From positions 77,143-141,142 of the forward strand of contig CAZNPH010000008.1 of assembly GCA_964574985.1 (NCBI GenBank): a stretch of DNA of 64,000 nucleotides. Reading direction: 5' to 3'. A program made the position numbers and the translations under genes. This DNA is from CAZNPH01 sp964574985. GTDB lineage: Bacteria; Bacteroidota; Bacteroidia; Bacteroidales; SM23-62. Each line of letters opens with the position of its first letter. Position 1 is the first letter of the stretch. The notes under the pieces are model-generated. The model was not told the DNA's origin, made no database searches, and worked only from the letters and a program-made list of their open reading frames with translations. This document shows positions 26,341 through 35,302 of this stretch, in pieces.

Positions 26341-27687
26341 ATGAGAAACATGAACCGGCGTAAATTTATCACATCAACGGCAGCGGGACTGATAGGTACT
26401 TCTGCCTTTTCCATTGTGCCTTCGTCCATTGTCAGCAAAAACAAAAAATCCCCCGGTGATCTGCTGAACATTGCCATCGTGGGGGTGGCCGGAAGGGGTA
26501 AGTGGAACATCAAAGGTGTAAGCAGTGAAAACATCGTGGCCATGTGCGACGTGGACCGGGGAGACCGGACGGCGGAATTTTTCAGAATGTATCCCGATGC
26601 CGTAAAATACAAGGATTTCAGGGTCATGTTCGACAAACAGAAAGACATCGATGCGGTGGTGATCTCCACCCCCGACCATACCCATGCGGTCATCGCCATG
26701 GAGGCCATGAGGCGGGGAATGCATGTGTATTGCGAGAAGCCGCTCACTCATAGCGTTTACGAAAGCCGGATGCTGGCCTCAGCAGCCAAAAAATATAATG
26801 TGCAGACCCAGATGGGGAACCAGGGCCATTCCATTGAAGAGATACGGCTGGTGAAGGAATGGATCGAAGACGGATTGATCGGTGATGTCCGTGAGGTATA
26901 TGCCTGGTCTGACCGTCCGTCCCTGGGATGCTGTGTGTTTTCCTATGCCATGGCCCGCCCGGCGGAAGCAGAGACTCCTCCTCCGGACCTGGACTGGGAC
27001 CTCTGGCTGGGACCGGCACCGTACCGCCCTTACCATCCGGTCTACCAGCCCTTCGACTGGAGAGGGTGGGTGGATTTCGGATGCGGCGCCCTGGGAGATA
27101 TGGGCTGCCATATCCTGGATCCGTCATTCTGGGCACTCGACCTGGGAAATCCGGTCAGTGTCGAATCCTCAAATACCAACATCGATGAAGAAGTGATCAG
27201 GGAAACGTATCCTGCCGCTTCGGTCATTCATTATGAATTCCCTGAAAGAAACGGCAAGCCGCCGGTCAGATTGCACTGGTGTGACGGCGCACTCCTGCCT
27301 CCCATACCTGAAGGGATGGAAACCCTGCACAGCAACGGCGCCATTCTGGTCGGGGAAAAAGGCAAGTTGATCCATGGTTCGCACGGCGCACACGGATTGA
27401 GGGTATTGCCGGAGACCCTGATGGATGATTACCGGAAACCACCTAAGACCATCCCCAGGGTAGAAGACCATCATCAGGACTGGATCCGGGCCTGCAAAGG
27501 CGGGAAACCGGCCAGTAGCAATTTTTCCTATGGAGGTCCGCTGACCGAGATGGTGTTGCTGGGTGTGCTGGCTGCCCGGCAAAAGAATAAAAAACTGTTC
27601 TACGACGGGGAAAACATGAGGATCACCAACGACGAGGAAGCAAACCGGCTGATCAACCCCCCGTACCGGGAAAGCTGGTCACTTTAG
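26341..27687 (+). CDS. Tat-exported Gfo/Idh/MocA family oxidoreductase
   Basis: The N-terminus MRNMNRRKFITSTAAG is a Tat signal. The Rossmann domain follows (LNIAIVGVAGRGK), then the family signature CEKPLTHSVYESRM and the C-terminal alpha/beta domain with the DMGCHILDP segment. Such exported members reportedly act on sugars, with a tightly bound NAD(P) folded before export; for example, some are used in glycosidase-like oxidation cycles. The specific substrate is unknown. Its stop overlaps that of the convergent membrane-protein gene by 4 bp. Confidence 0.92.
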   Translation: MRNMNRRKFITSTAAGLIGTSAFSIVPSSIVSKNKKSPGDLLNIAIVGVAGRGKWNIKGVSSENIVAMCDVDRGDRTAEFFRMYPDAVKYKDFRVMFDKQKDIDAVVISTPDHTHAVIAMEAMRRGMHVYCEKPLTHSVYESRMLASAAKKYNVQTQMGNQGHSIEEIRLVKEWIEDGLIGDVREVYAWSDRPSLGCCVFSYAMARPAEAETPPPDLDWDLWLGPAPYRPYHPVYQPFDWRGWVDFGCGALGDMGCHILDPSFWALDLGNPVSVESSNTNIDEEVIRETYPAASVIHYEFPERNGKPPVRLHWCDGALLPPIPEGMETLHSNGAILVGEKGKLIHGSHGAHGLRVLPETLMDDYRKPPKTIPRVEDHHQDWIRACKGGKPASSNFSYGGPLTEMVLLGVLAARQKNKKLFYDGENMRITNDEEANRLINPPYRESWSL

Positions 27688-28097
27688 GATATGCTCACAT
27701 CACTGAGCGTCCACCCGTACAGGAGTCCGATCAGCACCATTTCCACCAATCCGCTGGCCAGCATGTACACCAGGCTGCCCCCGGGGACCGTTTCAGTGAC
27801 CCTGGAGCTGAATGCCCGCATGACCACCCGTATGAACCAGATCATTACGGCAAAGCTCAATCCTTTTACCCATCCGGGTCCCCCCGGCAGGCATCCGGAA
27901 AGCAGGATGAAGAGTCCGGCCATGGCAAAGCCGAAAAAAACGTTGATCAGGATCCCCCCCAGTACATCCACTTTCTGCCGGGACACCGGCTGGTAATATT
28001 CGTGCATTTTACGGGCAATGGGCAGCGAATTGATGATCAGGTCCAAAATACCGAACCCGATCCCGCTGATGATGCTGATGATGACATATTTGAGCAT
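27684..28097 (-). CDS. Membrane protein with about four helices, unknown function
   Basis: The protein has about 137 residues with hydrophobic segments near 2-20, 45-66, 75-93 and 108-130. ATG 28097 starts directly before the first helix, while 90 in-frame upstream bases look non-coding. I recognise no family. It is similar in size and topology to the protein at 22823, but I see no clear sequence identity. It is convergent with the oxidoreductase gene. Confidence 0.7.
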   Translation of the reverse strand: MLKYVIISIISGIGFGILDLIINSLPIARKMHEYYQPVSRQKVDVLGGILINVFFGFAMAGLFILLSGCLPGGPGWVKGLSFAVMIWFIRVVMRAFSSRVTETVPGGSLVYMLASGLVEMVLIGLLYGWTLSDVSIS

Positions 28098-28161
28098 AAT
28101 TGAGTAATTTTGAAGAAAAAATACGCATTTTGGGCGGAAACACAAAAAGAATCCCGGAATT

Positions 28162-28297
28162 TCAGGAAAAATCTGCCCAGAGGACAACCATGGTAAGTCC
28201 GGCTGCAGCCCCGCTTCCCGCCAGTCCGATCAGATGTTCACCATAAACGCAACCCGATCCCGGGCGATCCAGCGGTTGTTGCTTCAACTTATTTACT
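28162..28297 (-). pseudogene. Possible C-terminal gene fragment left of the GH115 gene
   Basis: A frame read on the minus strand and ending at 28162 has a protein-like tail, GSGCVYGEHLIGLAGSG then AAAGLTMVVLWADFS and a stop. Its composition is like the GC-rich resident genes, whereas the adjacent GH115 gene is visibly AT-richer. There is no start codon that makes a plausible full gene. It could be the 3' end of a gene cut by insertion of the GH115 segment, or chance. I cannot name the parent family. Confidence 0.25.
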
Positions 28298-28301
28298 TTA
28301 G

Positions 28302-30437
28302 TCAATCTAACATTTCCAGTATCTCCGTCGTGAGATTTACTATACCATTCAGATTAAACTTCCTGTCGCCGCGGTACCAGTGTTCCCATTTTCCCTGGCT
28401 TGCCAGTGCCTGTCCTTTTTGAGCCAATTCGAGTGCTTCACCGGCTTGTTGCACATGTTGCCTGGCTTCTTCTGTCTTATTGTTTTGAAGTGCAAAGCTG
28501 GCTTTTGTGGCATGATTGCACCAGTGCGCCAAGCCTAATAGTATGTCGAACTGCGCTTCATAATTCATTACAAAAAACTGCAGCGCATCGCCCTGCAACT
28601 GCTGTTTTATTTCAGGAATAAGCGGAATTGATTGCTCAAGGATTTCCAGTTGTCGCTCTACCCCTGCTTCCACCTTTTTATGTTTAATAAAGCGGGCAGG
28701 GAAAATGTATTTCTCGGTATGCCACCATTGGTGCGGCGATTTAATTTCCTGCCTGTCCTGCCAGAACTTTTCAGGGTTTCGAATCAACTGCTGAACTTCG
28801 TACAATTGGCCGCGACCAAAAGATTTTAGCTGTCCATCCAGTGTAAAAGGTGTTTCCGTTTCGGGCGCCACCTGATAGCTTTCAAACAGGTTTTGGTAAG
28901 CCTGATACTCCAAATCACCCGCGGGTGAAAATCTTTCGCTGCACCATTGCTGCAGCCAGGTATCGGGATTAAAACCATCCGGGTCAGATAAAATTTCGGC
29001 GGAGGCTTCAATGCCCAAAATAAATTCCCTGACATTCGATACATTCAGCAAGGCGTATTGGTGAGAATCGTATTCACGTGCCGTTTTAAACATTTCACAG
29101 GTCTTGGCAGGTGGCACACCCTGCACCAGGTGAGGCCCGGAGCCCCACAACTGATGGTGGTAATAAACACCATATTTTTTGCCGGGTTCGCGTTTGGTTT
29201 CGTAAAAATCATCGAGCCAGATATACCCCGGATTGTTATCGGCAAAAACCATGATGGTATTTTCAGGGAGGGAAAGATGACCCGCCTGGTTCAGTGTAAC
29301 CCCTTCGGCCCACATAGTGGAAGTCATGGGCGGATTTGGCCGGTCATCGTATTTTTTAATCAAATCTGCCTGTACTTTCATGGCTTCGGAAATAAGCGCA
29401 CCACGTGCAGAATCTGATTGCGGTATATTCGGATCGGTGAGCCACATGGGGCTGTCCGCAATTCCGCGCAAACCGATTTGCCACACCACGTTGGGAAACT
29501 TTGACCATTCGGCAATGTATTTTTCCCACACTTCCTCGATTTCTTTTCTGCTGCTGAAAAATGAATATTTGGGTTTCTTGCCGCGCTCCCCCCAGTAATT
29601 AAAAAACGTAAAAGCGCTTACACCAACCGGTTCCACATGGTGTTGCGAAATAAACAGTCCGCGTTTTGCTGCCTCTTCCACCAGCCGCCGCTCGGGCGGA
29701 TTCATAATATCAACAAAGCTGGCGGGGATGGTCAGATTGTAACGCGACCGAATCAACGCCTCAAAAATCCGTGTGATCACATCGGGATGCACCACCTGAC
29801 CGTAATAGCGGTAATCGATGTCGCGTTGTCCGGCGCCGTTAATAAATTCGGAAATCATATCTTCATCGTTCATAAACCAGCCCCGGTATTTAAAATCCGG
29901 CTCTCCCCGGATAATTTCAATCTCGCCGAACACCAGTTCCTCCTCTTTTTCCGGTTCCATTCCCGTCCAGTAATAAAACGGATCGACCTGCAGGTACTTT
30001 TCGATGAAATGATAAATGGCGAACATTGTTCCCCGCTCATCGCTGCCAACCATAAGCAACGGATTTGTGTTTTGAAAAGATTTCTCAAGGTAAACGGCGT
30101 ACGATTCCCATTTCCCGGCCAGCGTATCCAAATCAGCATTTATCTGGTTGACAAACTCCCGTTCTGCCGGATTTTCCATATTGGCAACTATAATGATGTT
30201 GCCGTTTACCTGCACGTAATCTGAAACTGTTTTTAACCTTTTACCGGTGGTTTTTTCCACGTCGTCAATCAAATCCTGAACCGCCAATTTTACAGGTTCA
30301 CTTGCAGTTTCAGGAAGATAGACAGATGCGATCTCATCCTGTTGTACCAAACCCCATCGTTCTGCTTCCGTTGTGCACTGAGTAAACAGAAATACGGTTA
30401 ATATAAACAGACTGTATGTAGTTATTATTTTTTTCAT
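28302..30437 (-). CDS. GH115-family alpha-glucuronidase-like lipoprotein
   Basis: The 711-residue protein has a lipoprotein signal (lipid Cys21 in FLFTQCTTEA). The following domains fit GH115: an N-terminal alpha/beta domain with the LLMVGSDERGTMFAIYHF stretch, then the barrel with FKYRGWFMNDED, FFNYWGERGKK and YYHHQLWGSGP. GH115 enzymes remove 4-O-methyl-glucuronic acid from xylan side chains; the exact target here is unproven. Base composition and codon choice are visibly AT-richer than its neighbours, suggesting recent acquisition. It is alone on its strand, divergent from the sulfatase. Confidence 0.85.
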   Translation of the reverse strand: MKKIITTYSLFILTVFLFTQCTTEAERWGLVQQDEIASVYLPETASEPVKLAVQDLIDDVEKTTGKRLKTVSDYVQVNGNIIIVANMENPAEREFVNQINADLDTLAGKWESYAVYLEKSFQNTNPLLMVGSDERGTMFAIYHFIEKYLQVDPFYYWTGMEPEKEEELVFGEIEIIRGEPDFKYRGWFMNDEDMISEFINGAGQRDIDYRYYGQVVHPDVITRIFEALIRSRYNLTIPASFVDIMNPPERRLVEEAAKRGLFISQHHVEPVGVSAFTFFNYWGERGKKPKYSFFSSRKEIEEVWEKYIAEWSKFPNVVWQIGLRGIADSPMWLTDPNIPQSDSARGALISEAMKVQADLIKKYDDRPNPPMTSTMWAEGVTLNQAGHLSLPENTIMVFADNNPGYIWLDDFYETKREPGKKYGVYYHHQLWGSGPHLVQGVPPAKTCEMFKTAREYDSHQYALLNVSNVREFILGIEASAEILSDPDGFNPDTWLQQWCSERFSPAGDLEYQAYQNLFESYQVAPETETPFTLDGQLKSFGRGQLYEVQQLIRNPEKFWQDRQEIKSPHQWWHTEKYIFPARFIKHKKVEAGVERQLEILEQSIPLIPEIKQQLQGDALQFFVMNYEAQFDILLGLAHWCNHATKASFALQNNKTEEARQHVQQAGEALELAQKGQALASQGKWEHWYRGDRKFNLNGIVNLTTEILEMLD

Positions 30438-30860
30438 TTTTAATTAATTTTTGCAATTATTTAGCTGATTTTTTTGTAATAAACTTATCCCCCACAAATG
30501 TAGAATATAATTCACAGAAGACGTTTAGCATGCCGTATCTTGTGAAAACTGAAAATAGCTGCTCCAGCAATCATGAACCAATCAGCCCGGTATCCTGTCC
30601 AATATGGATTTGTCGCTCCTTAAGGCTATGGCCCCTGTTTTCCCGTGCACAAAAAATCTGCCTCAATTGTTTCCAACCGTCGAACACGCAAATTTTGGAA
30701 AATTCCGAAAACACACCACCTAAAACAGTTCATTAAGTGCTGAAAAAACAAGATTTTCACTATTTTAGAAAGCAGCTAAATAATTACAACTATATTTAAA
30801 ATTGATCCTCATTTTCTCATCGCAAACAAATTAAGATCACCATAACAAAATGAATTAAGT
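30438..30860. promoter_or_regulatory. AT-rich divergent promoter region between GH115 and sulfatase
   Basis: This 423-bp stretch has no credible gene; its only open frames are short and low-complexity. A TACATTTG box at 30495-30502 on the minus strand fits the Bacteroidetes -7 consensus TAnnTTTG for GH115, giving a leader of about 50 bases, but a matching -33 TTTG is not obvious. On the plus strand a TATATTTA at about 30791 could serve the sulfatase. The strong AT richness matches the GH115 gene, so both may have come in together. Confidence 0.5.
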
Positions 30861-32411
30861 ATGAAACTTAAATTTTTCAAATTTTTGTTCCTGTGTATTT
30901 ATTTCGAATTTTCAGGGATTTCCTGCAATTCAGAAAATGAAGCTGAATCAGAACTTCCCAATGTGGTGTTTATTCTTGCCGATGATATCGGCCAGGGTGA
31001 TATCGGTTTCTATCACAGAGAAAGAACAGGCGGCAGGGAAGTGGTTCCAACACCCAACCTGGATGCCTTGCTGAAGTCCGGTATTCGTTTTGACGATGCG
31101 CATACTATATCCGCATTGTGCTCCCCCACACGCTATTCTGTAATGACCGGGAATTACACTTTCAGATGTTACAGGCCATGGGGTGTTTGGGGTGCATGTA
31201 ATAAATCCGGCATAGGAGAGGGTCAACTCACCGTGGGGCAGGTCATGAAAAATGCAGGGTACAGAACCGCCTTTTTCGGCAAATGGCATCTGGGAAGCCA
31301 CTGGAATATCAAGGGTACGGATAAAATTTACAGGGAGTCGGGGACCGGTGACGAAACCACTGACTTTACCAAAATTGTTGGCGACTCTCCGAACCATCTG
31401 GGATTCGACTATTCCTTCATGTTGCCCTCGGGGATACAGAATAATCCATTTGCATATTACGAAAATGCAAAATGGTTGCCCCTTGCCAGAGATTCGAAGA
31501 TTGTAATCGACCCTGCCTTGCATGGCGGGTTTCCCAACAGGAAACATCCACGGTTCGCGGATTCCAACTGGAAAACTTCTGCTGCAGGTGCCTTGCTGAC
31601 CCGGAAAGCTTTGGATTTTATCGATCGGCACATCCGTGAAAATTCCGGGCAGCCTTTTTTCATGTATTATTGTTCTCAGGCTGTGCATGTCCCCCACGAG
31701 CCGCCTGTGACTTTCTTCGGCCAAATGGTCAAAGGCACCACGCCTTCTGCTCACGGTGATATGATCAGGGAACTGGATATGCAGTTGGGTGCCATCGTCG
31801 ATGCCCTGAAGAAAAACGGGCAATATGAAAATACGCTGATTATTTTTTCATCAGACAACGGCGGACTGAACATCGGGGAGACAGAAATTACCGGACATGA
31901 TTCAAGCAACGGTTACCGGGGCTACAAAACATGGATATATGAAGGAGGACACCGTGTGCCGTTCATTGCAAGCTGGCCGGCAAGGATCAAACCCGGCCGG
32001 GTAAGCCAGGAGCCCGTGATGGTGCACGACCTGGCTGCCGCCCTGTATGCCCTGACGGGACAAAATATGCCGGAGGACCAGGCAATGGATTCCTATAATA
32101 TATTACCCCTGCTCCTGCAGGAAAAAAATGCCAAAGGAAGAGATGTGATCGTTTCCCAGGGCAGCGGCAACCGGGGCAGACTGGCCATCAGGAAAGGAGA
32201 CTGGAAACTGATCATTCAGAGCGAAAGGGGATCTCCGGATATGAGGATTCCAGTTGAATTGTATAATCTGGCAGAAAATGTTTATGAAAAAAAAGAAGGG
32301 AACCTGATCAATGACCCTGCCCAAAAAGAAAGAATTGAAAACATGATGAGTCTTTTCAATCAGATACGTGACGCGGAAGTCCGCACCACGGAATTATTTA
32401 AAACCAATTAA
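30861..32411 (+). CDS. Cys-type sulfatase lipoprotein
   Basis: This is a type I sulfatase (formylglycine-dependent), 516 residues, with a lipoprotein signal (Cys22 in SGISCNSE). The metal ligands are in LADDIGQGD (D41, D42). The maturation motif CSPTRYSVMTG has Cys87 to be oxidised to formylglycine. FFGKWHLG and SSDNGG hold the other active-site residues. It is convertible by either FGE or an anaerobic radical-SAM maturase; neither is in the window. It is followed 17 bp downstream by the second Tat FucI-like gene, so these two may form an operon for a sulfated sugar. Confidence 0.95.
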   Translation: MKLKFFKFLFLCIYFEFSGISCNSENEAESELPNVVFILADDIGQGDIGFYHRERTGGREVVPTPNLDALLKSGIRFDDAHTISALCSPTRYSVMTGNYTFRCYRPWGVWGACNKSGIGEGQLTVGQVMKNAGYRTAFFGKWHLGSHWNIKGTDKIYRESGTGDETTDFTKIVGDSPNHLGFDYSFMLPSGIQNNPFAYYENAKWLPLARDSKIVIDPALHGGFPNRKHPRFADSNWKTSAAGALLTRKALDFIDRHIRENSGQPFFMYYCSQAVHVPHEPPVTFFGQMVKGTTPSAHGDMIRELDMQLGAIVDALKKNGQYENTLIIFSSDNGGLNIGETEITGHDSSNGYRGYKTWIYEGGHRVPFIASWPARIKPGRVSQEPVMVHDLAAALYALTGQNMPEDQAMDSYNILPLLLQEKNAKGRDVIVSQGSGNRGRLAIRKGDWKLIIQSERGSPDMRIPVELYNLAENVYEKKEGNLINDPAQKERIENMMSLFNQIRDAEVRTTELFKTN

Positions 32412-32428
32412 TTATAAAAAAAATAACC

Positions 32429-33976
32429 ATGAAACGCAGGAAATTCATCAGAAACAGCATCGGGGCCACCGTGGCCGGATCGGCTATGGTAAACGGACTC
32501 TATTTCCCCCCGGCATCCGGGGCCGGGCCCTACGACCTGCCATCCACCGGGATCGAGAGCCCGCACCTCACCCGGCTGGTGGTCAAGCCCGTCATGACCA
32601 ACATGTACCATACCGACATATGGGAGGGGCCGTGCCGCTTCAATGTGACCACCGTAGAAGATGAGAAAAAAGCAGTGCAGAGGCAATTCGGGAACTTCAG
32701 CAGGCAACTGGAAGAACATGCATTCGGACTGGACCGGGAGAATTGCCGGGTGATGGATCCCGGACTGGTGGTTTTCGTTGAGGATTTCGAGATACCCGGG
32801 GAGGAGTTCAGCAAGATCGACAAGGATGCCCGTGAAGCCGATGTGCTTTATATCTGGCCCGGGGGATCTTCGACCATGGTCTATGAGATCGCCGCCCGGT
32901 ACAACAAGCCGGTGATCCTGGCCTGGGGCATCAATTGCCGGACCGTGGACATTTCTTCATACTGCAGGAGCATGGGAATCGAAACCTTCATACCACATAC
33001 CCCGGAGGAAACTGCAGAACTGGTTTCCGTGCTCCGGGCCCGGAAGGTCTTCCGGCAAACACGGATCCTGTGTCCCACCGACATGGGATGGCCCACGGCC
33101 GTTTCCGCCGGTGTGTTCAATGAACCGGACAGACTCGGGGAGATGTTCGGGATCGGACTGGAAACCATCGGGTATCTCGAGCTCAAGCAGGAAATGGAAC
33201 GGTCCATCCAGGACCCGGAAGAACAGCAAAAAGCCACAGAGATGGCACGGGAACTGGTCAGGAAAGCCGACCGTGTTTTCCTGGAGGAGAAATATGTGGC
33301 CAAAAGCATGTTGTTTTACAACACGGTGATCCGGCTCATGAAAAAGCACAACTGCAATGCCTTTGCCATCGAGTGTTTCGAATTCTGTGCCAGCCGGCTG
33401 GCCGATGATTGGAACGTGACCCCCTGCCTGATCCACACCCTGTTGAAGGACCAGGGAATCCCCTCGGCCTGTGAAGCCGACCTGGGGGCTTTGCTGGCAA
33501 TGCATATGCTGATGTCCCTGTCCGGCAAATCCTCCCACCTAGGGAATATGTTCTACCGGGAAGGGGGTAAAATGGAGATCAACCACAGCGTTCCCGGGAT
33601 CAGAATGAACGGATGGAAGGAACCGTCCATGCCCTACCAGCTGGGCAGGTTCGTTCAGTCGGGTTGGGGAACCAATGCTGTGGTGGATTTCATGATGAAC
33701 GAAGAAAAGAACATCACCGTGGCCAGAATGAATCCCGCCGGTACAGGCATGCTGATCCTGAAAGGAAAGCTGGTCGGATCCAGGGGATGGGACGAGGACC
33801 TCCTGGGCTGTGCGGTGTCGGCATATGTCGTGGGCAGGGACAGCGGCACTGCTGATGCCTATATGCGCAGACTCAGCGATTACGGGAACCATCTGATCTG
33901 GGTTTACGGGGATTATGCCCGGCAGCTTGCCCGGCTGTGCGAACTCAACGGGATCGAACCGGAAGTGATGAGTTAG
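32429..33976 (+). CDS. Tat-exported L-fucose-isomerase-like protein, paralogue B
   Basis: The protein is the close paralogue of 23306-24853: MKRRKFIRNS, the same GSAMVNGLYFP signal end, the shared GPCRFNV segment, AIECFEFCASRLADDWN, LLKDQGIPSACEADLGALL and EINHSVPGIRMNGWKEP. Both share the ordered Glu, Glu/Asp, and His positions of FucI-type isomerases. Length is 515 against 515 residues in paralogue A, with substitutions but no gaps visible over long stretches. Paralogue A sits with an amidohydrolase, B with a sulfatase, suggesting different but related sugars. Confidence 0.85.
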   Translation: MKRRKFIRNSIGATVAGSAMVNGLYFPPASGAGPYDLPSTGIESPHLTRLVVKPVMTNMYHTDIWEGPCRFNVTTVEDEKKAVQRQFGNFSRQLEEHAFGLDRENCRVMDPGLVVFVEDFEIPGEEFSKIDKDAREADVLYIWPGGSSTMVYEIAARYNKPVILAWGINCRTVDISSYCRSMGIETFIPHTPEETAELVSVLRARKVFRQTRILCPTDMGWPTAVSAGVFNEPDRLGEMFGIGLETIGYLELKQEMERSIQDPEEQQKATEMARELVRKADRVFLEEKYVAKSMLFYNTVIRLMKKHNCNAFAIECFEFCASRLADDWNVTPCLIHTLLKDQGIPSACEADLGALLAMHMLMSLSGKSSHLGNMFYREGGKMEINHSVPGIRMNGWKEPSMPYQLGRFVQSGWGTNAVVDFMMNEEKNITVARMNPAGTGMLILKGKLVGSRGWDEDLLGCAVSAYVVGRDSGTADAYMRRLSDYGNHLIWVYGDYARQLARLCELNGIEPEVMS

Positions 33977-34028
33977 CTAAAACAGAATATGCAATATTTC
34001 TTGTAACTTGCGGTAAAATAACGGAAGC

Positions 34029-35276
34029 ATGGAAATATTGTTTGTTGTCGGCGGACTGGCAGTGGGGGGAATCGTCACCTGGCTGATCGTTTCTTCCAGT
34101 ATCCGGGAAGCAAAAGAACGGCTGGAGGAGGAAAAACAAAAACGCATCACGGCGGAGACCCGGCTGGAAGAGAAGACCCGGGCCTGGGAAGAGGCGGGAA
34201 AGGCCCTGAAAGATTCTTTCGATGCCACCGCATCCAGGGCCCTGAAGGATAACAACCGGGCTTTCCTTGAACTGGCGGGCAAGACCCTTGAGAACTACAT
34301 CACCCAGTCAAAGGGGGACCTGGGCAAGCGACAGGAAGCTATCGAGCAGATGCTGAAACCGTTTAAAGAGCGGCTGGAGGAACATGAAAAGATGACCCAT
34401 GAGCTGGAAAAATCCACCAAACAGACATTTGGCTGGGTCCAGAATTACATGAATCAGCTCAGGGACAGCCAGGAAAAGCTGAGCAGGGAGACAGGGGCAC
34501 TGGTATCGGCCCTCAAATCACCGCGTGTGCGTGGGCGCTGGGGCGAGATCGGGCTGAAAAGGATCGTTGAGTTTTCGGGAATGTCGGCCTACTGCGACTT
34601 CACGGAACAGCAATCAGTTTCTACCGGGGAAGGGCGGCTCAGACCGGACATGATCGTGAATCTGCCCGGCAACCGGAAGGTCATCGTGGACTCCAAGGTG
34701 CCCCTGAACGCCTATCTGGAATCCCTCGAAGAGGAAGACGAATCCGGGAAGCCGGTCCTGGTGAAGAAGCATGCCGCAGATGTACGGGGCCATATGAACA
34801 AGCTGGGTTCCAAGCATTACTGGTCACAGTTCGACAATACCGTGGATTTCGTGGTCCTGTACATGGAGATCGAATCGGCTTTCGGAGCGGCGCTGATACA
34901 GGACCGGGAACTGATCCTGGACGGGATCCGCAGCAAGGTGATCTTCGCCACTCCCACCACGCTGATCACATTGCTCCGCACCATCGCTTTCAGCTGGAAG
35001 CAGCAGGATGTGGCGGAAAACGCGAACAAGATATCAGACGCGGGCAGGGACCTTTTCGACCGGCTGTGCACCTTTGCCGAACACCTGGCAGGTGTCGGAA
35101 AGGGCATCGGCAGCGCGTTGAATTCCTACAACAAGGCGGTGGGGTCCTGGGAAAGCCGTGTGATGCCCGGTACACGAAAATTAAAGGATCTAGGGGTTTC
35201 CACGGAAAAAAAGACCCTTCCCGAAATGAACGAGCTCGACCACAAACCCCGGGATCTCAGAGAAGACAATGACTGA
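34029..35276 (+). CDS. rmuC: DNA recombination protein RmuC
   Basis: The 415-residue protein has an N-terminal membrane helix (EILFVVGGLAVGGIVTWLIV), a long coiled coil (about 25-150) and the RmuC nuclease-like core (VRGRWGEIGLKRIVEFSGM, PDMIVNLPGNRKVIVDSKVPLNAY, ATPTTLITLLRTIAFSWKQ). RmuC limits recombination between inverted repeats and is linked to phage defence in some hosts. It is a housekeeping gene embedded among glycosidase genes and gives no sign of belonging to them. Confidence 0.95.
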   Translation: MEILFVVGGLAVGGIVTWLIVSSSIREAKERLEEEKQKRITAETRLEEKTRAWEEAGKALKDSFDATASRALKDNNRAFLELAGKTLENYITQSKGDLGKRQEAIEQMLKPFKERLEEHEKMTHELEKSTKQTFGWVQNYMNQLRDSQEKLSRETGALVSALKSPRVRGRWGEIGLKRIVEFSGMSAYCDFTEQQSVSTGEGRLRPDMIVNLPGNRKVIVDSKVPLNAYLESLEEEDESGKPVLVKKHAADVRGHMNKLGSKHYWSQFDNTVDFVVLYMEIESAFGAALIQDRELILDGIRSKVIFATPTTLITLLRTIAFSWKQQDVAENANKISDAGRDLFDRLCTFAEHLAGVGKGIGSALNSYNKAVGSWESRVMPGTRKLKDLGVSTEKKTLPEMNELDHKPRDLREDND

Positions 35277-35302
35277 CCGGCTTACTGCAGTCAGGCCGGC
35301 AT

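Noticed and set aside
22823..28097. The two small four-helix membrane proteins (22823 and 27684) as paralogues
   Set aside because: Size and topology are similar, but I could align no convincing stretch between them.
30530..30736. 68-codon frame between GH115 and sulfatase
   Set aside because: The AT-rich region has no family-like motif, and the frame runs through the predicted promoter region.
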